18,027 nucleotides of DNA from Treponema sp. (GCA_031268125.1 JAIRXT010000070.1:1-18027), one strand, 5' to 3'; counted from the first letter of the stretch, positions 1-7,402 are shown. Made by a program: numbers and translations. Notes: a model not told the origin generated them from the sequence alone.

Positions 1-88
1 GCTCCACGCCACGGGGGTGGCGGTAAACCGTATTCCCCTGACCCCCCATGTGCTGTTTGAGGAATTCAAAAAGGCGGGACTGCTGTAA
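1..88 (+). CDS. xdhA: C-terminal end of molybdopterin-binding subunit, xanthine dehydrogenase type (partial)
   Basis: Only the last 28 codons are present, read in the frame starting at base 2 and ending with TAA at 86-88. The peptide contains the stretch ATGVAVNRIPLTPHVLFEEF, which matches my memory of the C-terminal end of molybdenum hydroxylase large subunits of the XdhA/CoxL family. The stop shares its last base with the ATG of the FAD subunit (TAATG), so the two are translationally coupled. In this family the large subunit binds the molybdenum cofactor and oxidises the substrate, passing electrons to the FeS and FAD subunits. The tail cannot decide the substrate; xanthine or hypoxanthine is the default guess. 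The gene continues to the left of the window. Confidence 0.72.
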   Translation, partial: LHATGVAVNRIPLTPHVLFEEFKKAGLL

Positions 89-969
89 TGTACGATATTG
101 AAGCGCTCTACGAGGCGGAGTCGGCGGATCACGCCGTGGAACTTTTGAAGGCCCACCCCCAGGCCCGCATTATCGCCGGGGGTAGCGACGTGCTTATCGG
201 GATTCGCGAAGGGAAGCTGGCAGGCTGTACGCTGGTGAGTATCCAGACCCTGGACGAACTGCGGGGGGTCTCCCTGGAACCGGACGGGACCCTGCGCATC
301 GGCCCGGTAACCAGTTTTTCCCATATCGCCGCTGACAGGCTGATACAAAAGTATATACCGGTGCTGGCGGAGGCGGTGGAAACCATCGGCGGGCCCCAGC
401 TCCGCAACATCGGTACCATCGGAGGGAATGTCTGCAACGGCGTTACCTCGGCGGACAGCGCCTCCACGCTGACGGCCTGGGAGGCGGTGATGGAATACCA
501 GGGCCCCTCGGGGCTGCGGCGTGTTCCGGTACGGGAACACTACGCAGGGCCGGGGAAAACCAGCCTGGCCCCGGCAGAGATTCTGCGGGGTATCCTTATT
601 CCGCGGAAAAGCTACGAAGGCTGTTACGGCCGGTATATAAAATACGCCATGCGGAACGCCCTGGACATTGCCACGCTGGGCTGTTCGGCGAATGTACGGC
701 TTTCGGAAGACCGCAGCACTATCGAGCGGATGCGGATCGCCTACGGGGTGGCCGGGCCGGTTCCCATGCGGGCCCCCAGCGCCGAGGAGGCCGCCCGGGG
801 CAGGCCGGTAAGCGAAGCAACTATTGACGCCGCGGCAAAGGCCGCCCTGGCGGATGTGAACCCCCGGACCAGTTGGCGGGCGGCCAGGGAATTCCGCCTG
901 CACCTGGTGGAAGAACTGGCCCGGCGGACCATTCGGGAATCGATTCAGATGGCAGGAGGCAGGTTATGA
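88..969 (+). CDS. xdhB: FAD-binding subunit of a molybdenum hydroxylase (xanthine dehydrogenase type)
   Basis: 293 residues, the usual size for XdhB/CoxM-type medium subunits. Two FAD-contacting glycine loops are visible: AGGSDVLIG at about residues 30-38 and the long motif GGPQLRNIGTIGGN at 101-114, followed by the C-terminal CO dehydrogenase flavoprotein domain. The subunit receives electrons from the [2Fe-2S] subunit and passes them to NAD+ or another acceptor; it should be cytoplasmic. It starts one base inside the stop of the upstream large subunit and ends overlapping the next gene (ATGA), so the three genes form one operon in the order Mo-FAD-FeS. The AGGAGG used by the next gene lies within this coding sequence. 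Other members of the family (nicotinate, hydroxybenzoyl-CoA or CO dehydrogenases) cannot be excluded on sequence alone. Confidence 0.9.
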   Translation: MYDIEALYEAESADHAVELLKAHPQARIIAGGSDVLIGIREGKLAGCTLVSIQTLDELRGVSLEPDGTLRIGPVTSFSHIAADRLIQKYIPVLAEAVETIGGPQLRNIGTIGGNVCNGVTSADSASTLTAWEAVMEYQGPSGLRRVPVREHYAGPGKTSLAPAEILRGILIPRKSYEGCYGRYIKYAMRNALDIATLGCSANVRLSEDRSTIERMRIAYGVAGPVPMRAPSAEEAARGRPVSEATIDAAAKAALADVNPRTSWRAAREFRLHLVEELARRTIRESIQMAGGRL

Positions 970-1451
970 TGCGAAAAACAGTGCGCTGTACCATAAACGG
1001 CCGGCCCGCAGAAACCGTGGTGGATGTGCGGGCCTCCCTGACAGATATGCTGCGGAACGAATACCGGCTGACCAGCGTAAAAAAAGGCTGCGAGGTAGGG
1101 GAATGCGGGGCCTGCAACGTCATTATCAACGGGGAGTGTTTTAATTCCTGTATCTACCTGGCAGTCTGGGCGGACGGCAAGAACATTACTACTACCGAAG
1201 GACTCATCAGCGCCAGCGGGGAACTTTCCGCCATACAGCAGGCCTTTATCGACGAGGGGGCCGTCCAGTGCGGCTTTTGCACCCCCGGTTTTTTAATGAG
1301 CGCCGCCGAACTTATCAACACGGGCCGGGAGTATTCCGATGACGAACTGCGGAAACGCCTTTCCGGCCACCTGTGCCGCTGCACCGGCTACGAGAACATC
1401 TTTAAGGCAGTACGAAAAATCATCGCCAAACGCTCCAGGACGCCGGTGTAA
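966..1451 (+). CDS. xdhC: [2Fe-2S] subunit of a molybdenum hydroxylase (xanthine dehydrogenase type)
   Basis: 161 residues from the ATG at 966, the normal length for the small subunit (E. coli XdhC naming; not the XdhC/CoxI maturation factor encoded at 7403-8437). The plant-ferredoxin-type cluster is C42, C47, C50 and C62 (CEVGECGAC then C62). The C-terminal helical cluster is C102-x2-C105 (QCGFCTPG) and C137-x-C139 (CRCTGY). All eight ligands are present, so both clusters should form. The frame is open further upstream, but AGGAGG at 954-959 sits 6 bases before the ATG at 966 and 9 before a second ATG at 969, which fixes the start there. The gene overlaps the FAD subunit by four bases. It transfers electrons from the Mo site to FAD. 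Confidence 0.93.
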   Translation: MMRKTVRCTINGRPAETVVDVRASLTDMLRNEYRLTSVKKGCEVGECGACNVIINGECFNSCIYLAVWADGKNITTTEGLISASGELSAIQQAFIDEGAVQCGFCTPGFLMSAAELINTGREYSDDELRKRLSGHLCRCTGYENIFKAVRKIIAKRSRTPV

Positions 1452-1457
1452 CAGTAT

Positions 1458-1472
1458 AATGAGAATTGCCGG
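1458..1472 (+). repeat. Short fragment resembling the end of the dispersed terminal-inverted-repeat element
   Basis: The bases AATGAGAATTGCCGG in the xdhC-polA spacer repeat the terminal motif ATGAGAATTGC seen at the right ends of the elements at 5529-5820 and 11947-12037, and in inverted form (GCAATTCTCA) at 17769. No second end or internal part is recognisable here, so it may be a relic or a chance match. A TATAAT (1455-1460) overlaps its left edge. Confidence 0.3.
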
Positions 1473-1505
1473 GCCAGCTTCCTGGTGAAGATACCGTTTT
1501 TGGGG

Positions 1506-1511
1506 TATAAT
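1506..1511 (+). promoter_or_regulatory. TATAAT -10 box directly before polA; possible leaderless transcript
   Basis: A consensus TATAAT ends only 6 bases before the polA ATG at 1518, so transcription would begin at or next to the start codon. No purine-rich ribosome binding site precedes that ATG. The -35 position (about 1483-1488, TGGTGA) is poor, so activity is uncertain. Confidence 0.45.
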
Positions 1512-1517
1512 AGACTT

Positions 1518-4400
1518 ATGCATGAAACCACCCCCCTCTTTCTCATAGACGCCTATGGCCTTATTTACCGCTCCTACTTTGCGTTTATGTCCCATCCGCT
1601 ACGGAACAGCCGGGGGCGTAATGTCTCTGTCCTGGTGGGATTTACCCGGACTCTGCTTAGTCTTATAGATGAAGGGGGCCTTGGGGCCCCCGAGGCAATG
1701 GAGAAAGGTTTTTGCCTGGCGGCGGCCTTCGATTCCCGTACCCCGACGTTCCGGCATAAACTTTACGACAAGTACAAGGCCAACCGGGAAAAGGCCCCGG
1801 AGGATCTGCATGATCAGGTGCCGCTGGTAGAGGAACTGCTGGAGGCCCTGGGGATACGGGCGCTGCGGGCGGACGGTTACGAGGCGGACGACATTATCGC
1901 TACGCTGGCCGGGATGTGCCGGAAGGAAAAACGGCCTTGTTATATTGTTTCCAGCGACAAAGACCTGCTCCAGTTGGTGGGGGAGGGAACCTGGGAACTG
2001 CGGCCCCGTAAATCACCGGGCGCAGGCGGCCCGGCCTACGAGTTGGTGGGTCCCGGCGAAGTTAAGACCGAGTGGGGGGTAAACGCCGATAGGATTCTGG
2101 ATCTGCTCTCCCTGACGGGGGACAGTTCCGACAATGTTCCGGGGGTAAAGGGCATCGGGGAAAAGACGGCCGCCAAGCTCATGGCCCGTTACGGGTCCCT
2201 GGACGAAATCTACAAAAACATTGCCGCCGTAGAAGGGAGCGTTGGGAAGAAGCTGGCGGAAGGGCGGGAAAGCGCTTACTTTTCCAAAAAACTTATTACC
2301 CTGGACGATAAGGTTCCCCTTTCCGTCAAACGTATTGACGAATTTTTCGCCGGGAATCTGGATCGCCCCGCCGGCGCAAAGGTCCTGTTCCGGGAGGGGG
2401 TTCTGCAGATGGCCCGCAAACTGGACCGGAATGTGGCGGGCGAAGGGTCCCCCGGATCGGAGGCCCCCGATCCGGGGGAAGCTGCTTCTCCGGCGCAGGA
2501 TTCCCCAGAGCTTCAGGACCCCGCCCCGGCGTTTGTCCAGGTTCTCCGGCCGGAGAGCCGGCCGGTTCCCGCCGAACTGCGGGGGCCCGGGACCTACACG
2601 GCGATTCCGGGTTTGGCGGAACTTAAAACCCTGCTTGCCGCCGGGAAGAAGCAGGGGCTTTTAGCCCTGGATTTTGAAACCGATTCCCTTGATGCCTGGA
2701 ATGCCCAGCCCATCGGGATTTCCCTGGCCCTAAAACCCAGGGAGGCGTTCTACGTGCCGGTGGCCCCCCACCAGGGTATTCACAGCCAGGAAGACGGGCC
2801 CGCCCCCTTCCTGGACCCGGAGAAGGTACGGGCCCTCCTGGCCCCTCTGCTGGGGGATGAGAAGATGACCATTGCGGCCCACAACGCCAAATTCGATTAC
2901 AAGGTAAGCCGGGGCTGGGGCATCCCGCGGTGGAACTGCAAGATTTGGGACACAATGGTTGCCGCCTGGCTGGTGGACCCGGAACGGAACAACTATTCCC
3001 TGGATTCCCTTTCGGCCTATTATCTGGACTACCACGATGCCGTGGCTTACAACGATGTGGTTCCCAAAGGCAGCGCCTTTGACGCCGTACCGCTGGAGAC
3101 GGCAACCCGCTATTCCGCCGAAGATGTGGACCTGTGTTTACGGATGCGGCAATACCTGATGCCCGCCCTCCAGGAGGGGGAGGCCCTGAAACTTTTCGAC
3201 AAGCTGGAAATGCCCCTGCTCCCCATTCTTGCGGAGATGGAGGGGGAGGGCATCAAGATTGAACCGAAGGTTCTCAAAGACTACGGCGTGGAGATGGGAA
3301 CAGAACTGGCCCAGGTGGAACAGAAAACCTACCATCTGGTGGGGCATGAATTTAACCTGAATTCCCCCAAACAGCTCCAGGAAATACTTTTTACCGAGCG
3401 GCAGCTTAAGCCCGGTAAAAAGACAAAGACCGGCTATTCCACCGATATGGCGGTACTGGAAGAACTGGCCCGGGAGGACCCGGTCCCCGCCCTTATCCTG
3501 CGGCACCGGACACTGTCAAAGCTCAAATCTACCTACGTGGACGCCCTGGTGGACCAGGCGGATTCCCAGGGCAGGCTCCATACCAATTTTATGCAGACCG
3601 GCACCGCCACCGGGCGGCTTTCCAGCAAGGAGCCCAATCTGCAAAACATTCCAATCCGGGATGAGGAAGGCCGCCGGATCCGGGAGGCATTCGTGGCCCG
3701 GCCGGGGAATCTCCTTATCAGCGCGGACTACAGCCAGATAGAGCTGGTGATTCTGGCCCATCTTTCCGGGGATGAAAACCTGGTTTCCAGTTTCCGCGAA
3801 GGCAAAGATGTTCACGCCCGTACCGCCGCCCTTATCTTTGGTATGGATGAAGACCAGGTGGACGGCGGCCGGCGGAGGATCGCCAAGACCATCAATTTTG
3901 GGGTTATGTACGGGATGAGCGCCTTCCGCCTGGCCAACGAACTCAACATTACCCGTACCGAGGCGGCGGCATTTATCGACGCCTATTTTAAGACCTACTC
4001 CGGGGTCAGCCGCTTTATCAACGAGCTTATCGATAAGACCGGGCGGACCGGCTATGCCTCTACCATCCTGGGAAGGCGGCGCTACATTCCGGCGATTAAC
4101 TCCCGGAACAAGACCGAAAAGGCCGCTGCGGAACGGGTGGCGGTAAATACCCCCATCCAGGGATCGGCGGCGGACATCGTTAAAACCGCCATGCTCAAGG
4201 TGGACCAGGCTCTGGGGGCCGCAAAAAGCCCCGCAAAGCTGCTGCTCCAGGTTCATGACGAACTTATCCTGGAATGCCCCAAAGCGGAGGCCCCGGCCGC
4301 CGCGGAACTGGTGCGGAAGGTCATGGAGGGGGCCGCTTCCCTTTCAATCCCCCTGCGGGTAAGCGTGGAAACCGGCAGACGGTGGGGGGATTTCCACTGA
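1518..4400 (+). CDS. polA: DNA polymerase I
   Basis: 960 residues from the ATG at 1518. The frame opens 11 codons earlier at 1485, but family homology begins with FLIDAYGLIYRSYFAF just after 1518. Three domains are visible. The 5'-nuclease (about 1-300) has YEADDIIATLA, SSDKDLLQLV and the helix-hairpin-helix stretch GVKGIGEKTA. The 3'-5' exonuclease keeps all three Exo motifs (DFETD with D385 and E387; HNAKFDYK; YSAEDVDL), so proofreading should be active, unlike in Taq-type enzymes. The polymerase has motif A (ADYSQIEL, D737), motif B (RRIAKTINFGVMYG) and motif C (QVHDE, H913-D914). It performs Okazaki fragment maturation and repair. A Pro/Ala/Glu-rich linker of about 45 residues (about 305-350) joins nuclease and Klenow parts and contains a 12-bp inverted repeat. 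It follows the FeS subunit by 66 bases, probably with its own promoter. Confidence 0.97.
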   Translation: MHETTPLFLIDAYGLIYRSYFAFMSHPLRNSRGRNVSVLVGFTRTLLSLIDEGGLGAPEAMEKGFCLAAAFDSRTPTFRHKLYDKYKANREKAPEDLHDQVPLVEELLEALGIRALRADGYEADDIIATLAGMCRKEKRPCYIVSSDKDLLQLVGEGTWELRPRKSPGAGGPAYELVGPGEVKTEWGVNADRILDLLSLTGDSSDNVPGVKGIGEKTAAKLMARYGSLDEIYKNIAAVEGSVGKKLAEGRESAYFSKKLITLDDKVPLSVKRIDEFFAGNLDRPAGAKVLFREGVLQMARKLDRNVAGEGSPGSEAPDPGEAASPAQDSPELQDPAPAFVQVLRPESRPVPAELRGPGTYTAIPGLAELKTLLAAGKKQGLLALDFETDSLDAWNAQPIGISLALKPREAFYVPVAPHQGIHSQEDGPAPFLDPEKVRALLAPLLGDEKMTIAAHNAKFDYKVSRGWGIPRWNCKIWDTMVAAWLVDPERNNYSLDSLSAYYLDYHDAVAYNDVVPKGSAFDAVPLETATRYSAEDVDLCLRMRQYLMPALQEGEALKLFDKLEMPLLPILAEMEGEGIKIEPKVLKDYGVEMGTELAQVEQKTYHLVGHEFNLNSPKQLQEILFTERQLKPGKKTKTGYSTDMAVLEELAREDPVPALILRHRTLSKLKSTYVDALVDQADSQGRLHTNFMQTGTATGRLSSKEPNLQNIPIRDEEGRRIREAFVARPGNLLISADYSQIELVILAHLSGDENLVSSFREGKDVHARTAALIFGMDEDQVDGGRRRIAKTINFGVMYGMSAFRLANELNITRTEAAAFIDAYFKTYSGVSRFINELIDKTGRTGYASTILGRRRYIPAINSRNKTEKAAAERVAVNTPIQGSAADIVKTAMLKVDQALGAAKSPAKLLLQVHDELILECPKAEAPAAAELVRKVMEGAASLSIPLRVSVETGRRWGDFH
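2449..2478 (+). repeat. Perfect 12-bp inverted repeat inside the polA linker
   Basis: CCCCCGGATCGG (2449-2460) is followed after six bases by its exact reverse complement (2467-2478). It lies in the low-complexity linker between the 5'-nuclease and the proofreading domain, so the coding constraint there is weak. In mRNA it would form a very stable GC-rich hairpin. Confidence 0.8.
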
Positions 4401-4484
4401 TGCCCCAGGGTTCTACAGCCCCAGTGTTATGTGGCAGCGGCGGCATTGCGGGCATTTGCCTTTTTTCCCCGGGAGCTTCTGTTG

Positions 4485-5513
4485 ATGGATATTAGGGATC
4501 GTCCCTATTTTATTGCCCGGCTCGTTTCCTGGCACGAAGAAGATCATCACGATCGGATTCTCAGCGCCATAGATAAACTGGGCAAGGAACATTGGGATTA
4601 TGAGATCGCCGGTTACTATGCCAGGGCGCTGAACAATCTGGAGCGTTACAAAGACGCCCTGGACATTCTTCTTGATTACAAAGAAGAAGGCAAAAGCGAC
4701 GGCCTCTGGTATTTCCGCGTCGGTTATTCTTTGTATTATTTGAGCCGCGAATCGGAGGCGGCGGAATTTTTTCTCAAGGCCATCGAATTTGGGGATGATG
4801 ACGACAGTACCCGGCTTCTGCTGCAGGCAAGCATTGAGGAGGCGGACCTCCGCCAGAAACACGGCGGCAGAGAATACCGCCCGGAACTCTATTCCGGGGA
4901 CGAACTTTTAGCCCTGGAAGCCCACATCGAAAAATATTTCGGCTCCTATCAAAATGTGTACCACGAAATTGAATCCCCGGATATTCATGTCGATATTGCG
5001 GTTATTGAACCCTGCCCGCAGCGGAACTATTATGTGCTGGTAACTATGGGCATGGGGGCCCACCGGATGAATGTTCCCCCCGGTTCGCAGGGCCAGGACC
5101 GGGCGGAACTTATGGTCTGCCTGCCCCCGGAGTGGAACCTGGACAGCCTGGACGATGAAAAGTGGTATTGGCCCCTGCGCTGGCTCAAAATCCTGGCCCG
5201 GCTTCCCATCAACGACAACACCTGGCTTGGCTGGGGCCACACCATCCCTAACGGCGAGCCCTTCGCAAACAACACCAGGCTCTGCACCATTTTGCTGCTC
5301 AATCCCGGAGCCTTTGGGAAGGAATCGGCCTTTTGTACCCTTCCAAACGGGGACCGGATAAATTTCTACCAGATGATTCCCCTTTATGACGAAGAAACCC
5401 AGTTCAAAATAAAAAACAACGCCCAGATTTTCCTGCGTTTCCTGGATCACGAAGCCCTGGAGTACGTGCAGATTGACCGGGAAAACATCTGCGACGATAT
5501 CATCACGTTTTAG
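4485..5513 (+). CDS. TPR-like protein with C-terminal SUFU domain
   Basis: 342 residues from the ATG at 4485, which follows GGGAG at 4471-4475; the frame is open to 4431 but that part is not convincing. Residues 1-140 are helical and TPR-like: the stretches EIAGYYARALNNLERYKDAL and FRVGYSLYYLSRESEAAEFF are typical A/B helix pairs. Residues about 148-335 look like the SUFU (suppressor of fused) domain: IHVDIAVIEPCPQRNYYVLV, GMGAHRMNVPPG, ELMVCLPPEW, then WPLRWLKILARLP and the WLGWGHTIPNGEP loop. No signal peptide, so cytoplasmic. Bacterial SUFU proteins are established as a common immunity family for polymorphic toxins, often as lone genes; no toxin gene lies beside this one. It is 84 bases downstream of polA on the same strand. 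The domain call is good; the role is unknown. Confidence 0.8.
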   Translation: MDIRDRPYFIARLVSWHEEDHHDRILSAIDKLGKEHWDYEIAGYYARALNNLERYKDALDILLDYKEEGKSDGLWYFRVGYSLYYLSRESEAAEFFLKAIEFGDDDDSTRLLLQASIEEADLRQKHGGREYRPELYSGDELLALEAHIEKYFGSYQNVYHEIESPDIHVDIAVIEPCPQRNYYVLVTMGMGAHRMNVPPGSQGQDRAELMVCLPPEWNLDSLDDEKWYWPLRWLKILARLPINDNTWLGWGHTIPNGEPFANNTRLCTILLLNPGAFGKESAFCTLPNGDRINFYQMIPLYDEETQFKIKNNAQIFLRFLDHEALEYVQIDRENICDDIITF

Positions 5514-5528
5514 GGTTTACACAGGGGA

Positions 5529-5820
5529 CCTGCGGCGGCAATGCTCATGTTAGGAAGAGATGAAAAGACGCCCCGCAAAGGCCGGCTAAACTTGACCCGT
5601 ATCGTGTACCCGGGGCCGGAAAAAGGCCGGAAAAACATGGCGCCACAGGCGCCCTGGAATTCCCCGCCGGCGGCATATTGCCGAGCGTATGAAAATAGCG
5701 AAGGCGGGTTCTACATGCGTTTTTCCGGGAGCTATCCCTGCCCGCTGTATGTTGTGGATCAAGTTTAGACCCGATGCCTTTTCGTTTTGGATTGATTAAA
5801 ATGAGAATTGCTGTCGCAGG
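5529..5820. repeat. 292-bp element with imperfect terminal inverted repeats (MITE-like), most complete copy
   Basis: The left end (5529-5547) begins CCTGCGGCGGCAATGCTCA; the reverse complement of the right end (5802-5820) reads CCTGCGACAGCAATTCTCA. Further in, GATGAAAAGACGCC at 5559-5572 mirrors GATGCCTTTTCGTTTT at 5773-5788. Related sequences occur at 17765-17955 (both ends) and 11947-12037 (right half). It lies between the SUFU gene and the foldback element and encodes no convincing protein; open frames across it lack ribosome sites. Size, terminal repeats and dispersal fit a non-autonomous mobile element, but no target-site duplication is clear and no transposase is present. Confidence 0.68.
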
Positions 5821-6066
5821 GCAACGGCAGGTATCGTTGGTATAAAGGCTGGTTGAACACAACAAAGTGAACTGGCGGGGGAGCCAAAGGACAGGGGAGG
5901 ACACTTGACCGAAGCCTTGCGCCGTAAAAGCTTTATGCAAAAACCCCTGGTTTACTGGCGCAAGGCAAGCGGGGCCTCCCCTGTCCTTTGGCTCCCCCGC
6001 AGGATCGATGTTAGAAAAGTTCAACAGACCTTTATACACTTGTTCACGAGTAAATGCCGATGCCCT
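5818..6066. repeat. 249-bp foldback (long inverted repeat) element with a perfect 26-bp arm pair
   Basis: Bases 5875-5900 (GCGGGGGAGCCAAAGGACAG then GGGAGG) are the exact reverse complement of 5975-6000. Inside the 74-base loop a second pair, GCCTTGCGCC (5914-5923) and GGCGCAAGGC (5957-5966), extends the fold. Outside, the flanks are also inverted but diverged: AGGGCAACGGCA at 5818 mirrors TGCCGATGCCCT at 5055+1000 (6055-6066), and TATAAAGG...GTTGAAC (5841-5858) mirrors GTTCAAC...CCTTTATA (6019-6036). The whole could form one long hairpin or cruciform. It adjoins the element at 5529-5820 and ends just before the promoter of the next gene. It could be a mobile foldback element or a structured RNA; no protein is supported. 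Confidence 0.78.
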
Positions 6067-6087
6067 GGGCGCTGCCTGTTCGTGTAA

Positions 6088-6116
6088 TTGACAAAATAGC
6101 CTAGTTATTATATACA
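6088..6116 (+). promoter_or_regulatory. Sigma70-type promoter for the methionine-synthase-like gene
   Basis: TTGACA at 6088-6093 and TATACA at 6111-6116 are separated by exactly 17 bases, in a locally AT-rich stretch. Transcription would start near 6123, right at the ribosome binding site GGAGG (6124-6128), leaving a very short leader before the ATG at 6138. Confidence 0.72.
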
Positions 6117-6137
6117 AATACTCGGAGGCATAATGTT

Positions 6138-7298
6138 ATGAGTAAAAAGTTTCAAACCGTCGGAAGCCTGCTGCGTCCCAAAGAACTGCTGCACTTTAAA
6201 AGCCAAATTGAACACAGCGGCAAAATCACCTACCCGTTTTATAAAGACTTTGCGGGCTACGAGGAATGTGAACTTGAAGCGACAAAGGAAGTTATAAAAA
6301 AAGAGCTTGCCCACGATCTTGAAATTATAACCGACGGTGAATTTTCCAGGTCCCTTTGGCATCTGGATTTTGTCTGGGGCTTGAAAGGCATCGCCAGATA
6401 CATAGCCGAACATGGATATTTTTTCCGCGACAAAGATCTGACGCAGAAATATGAAACACGGAAAGATATCGGTTTAAGAATAACCGGCGAACTTGGCGGT
6501 AAAAATCACCACTTTATCGAAATTTTTAAGCGGTTAAAATCCCTGGCCGGCGGCAGGAAGACGAAATTTTGCGTTCCATCGCCTTCGCATATATACGGGG
6601 AACTTTCGTGGTCGGATAACATCGGCGGCAGGGATTCTGTTTATGCTTCGCCGCAGGAATTAAAAACAGGATTAATCCGCGCCTACGAAGAGTTTATCGA
6701 AGACTATGCCGCCGCCGGCGGGGAGATACTTCAATTTGATGACTGCCTGTGGGAAATTTTTGCGGACGACAACCCGAATTCCCCTTACACCGGGGAAAAT
6801 ATCAATCAGGAGACGGTTAAAGCCCTGGCATCTGAATTTATCAGCATAAACAACTCGCTGATTGATTTTGGCCACAGACTGGGGCTGAAAATGTGGACGC
6901 ATAACTGCCGCGGCAATTATGATTCACGGAACATGGGCGGCGGTTCGTATATTAAAATTGCCGAATTATTCTTAAAACAGTTAAACTACGACCGTTTCTT
7001 TCTTGAATGGGATGATGAAAGGGCCGGTTCACTGGACGCGCTTGCCGTATTCAAGGATAAACCCAAAACCGAAATTGTGCTTGGCCTGCTTTCCAGCAAA
7101 ACAAATACACTGGACGATGAAGCCCGCGTGGTAAGAATGCTGGACGAGGCATGCAAAATAATTGGCAAGGACCGCCTGCTCCTTTCGCATCAATGCGGTT
7201 TTGCTTCCTGTGACGGCGGCAACGAATTGACCGAAGATGAACAGTGGGCAAAAATTGATCAGGGGCAGCGCATAGCCCTGCGCTATTGGGGAATATAG
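6138..7298 (+). CDS. Cobalamin-independent methionine synthase (MetE C-terminal) family protein, YxjG/YxjH-like
   Basis: 386 residues, close to the single-domain members (YxjG type, about 375-380) and half the length of full MetE. Family motifs seen: TVGSLLRP at 7-14, TDGEFSR at 65-71, QFDDC at 199-203, HNCRGN at 255-260 and SHQCGFAS at 350-357. His255, Cys257 and Cys353 match the zinc ligands that activate the thiol substrate in this superfamily. Substrates may be homocysteine and a methyl donor, but relatives act on other thiols such as coenzyme M, so the reaction is left open. GGAGG at 6124-6128 supports the ATG at 6138; a nearer ATG (6133) opens only a two-codon frame. The gene is clearly AT-richer, with many AAA, ATT and TTA codons, than its neighbours, suggesting horizontal acquisition. 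It has its own promoter and stands alone. Confidence 0.85.
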   Translation: MSKKFQTVGSLLRPKELLHFKSQIEHSGKITYPFYKDFAGYEECELEATKEVIKKELAHDLEIITDGEFSRSLWHLDFVWGLKGIARYIAEHGYFFRDKDLTQKYETRKDIGLRITGELGGKNHHFIEIFKRLKSLAGGRKTKFCVPSPSHIYGELSWSDNIGGRDSVYASPQELKTGLIRAYEEFIEDYAAAGGEILQFDDCLWEIFADDNPNSPYTGENINQETVKALASEFISINNSLIDFGHRLGLKMWTHNCRGNYDSRNMGGGSYIKIAELFLKQLNYDRFFLEWDDERAGSLDALAVFKDKPKTEIVLGLLSSKTNTLDDEARVVRMLDEACKIIGKDRLLLSHQCGFASCDGGNELTEDEQWAKIDQGQRIALRYWGI

Positions 7299-7299
7299 A

Positions 7300-7358
7300 G
7301 CCTGTTGCAAAACCCGGCTGGTTTCGCACCGGAAACCTTTCCCAAAACCGGCCGGTTT
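7300..7358. terminator. Hairpin-rich spacer between convergent genes
   Basis: Directly after the stop codon at 7298, GCAAAACC (7307-7314) pairs with GGTTTCGC (7320-7327), one mismatch, five-base loop. It is followed by the perfect palindrome AAACCGGCCGGTTT at 7345-7358. The genes on both sides converge here, so it may end transcription from either side, although no clear T-run follows. The leading GCCTGTTGCAAAAC resembles the hairpin arms at 10933 and 17719. Confidence 0.5.
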
Positions 7359-7402
7359 AAAGAGCGCCGAAACAAGTAACGGGGGTCCAGTTTAGCGGGG
7401 AA

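Noticed and set aside
3516..4256. 246-codon minus-strand frame within polA
   Set aside because: It lies fully inside the polymerase domain, whose motifs A, B and C are intact on the plus strand; it is an antisense shadow of GC-rich codons.
5853..6025. GTTGAAC and GTTCAAC flanking the foldback, as an integron attC site
   Set aside because: The order of the two 7-bp motifs is opposite to attC, whose 5' end is RYYYAAC and 3' end GTTRRRY, and no integrase or cassette array is present.
5545..6117. 190-codon open frame on the minus strand
   Set aside because: It runs through both repeat elements, has no ribosome site or family motif, and its length is explained by GC-rich inverted repeats.
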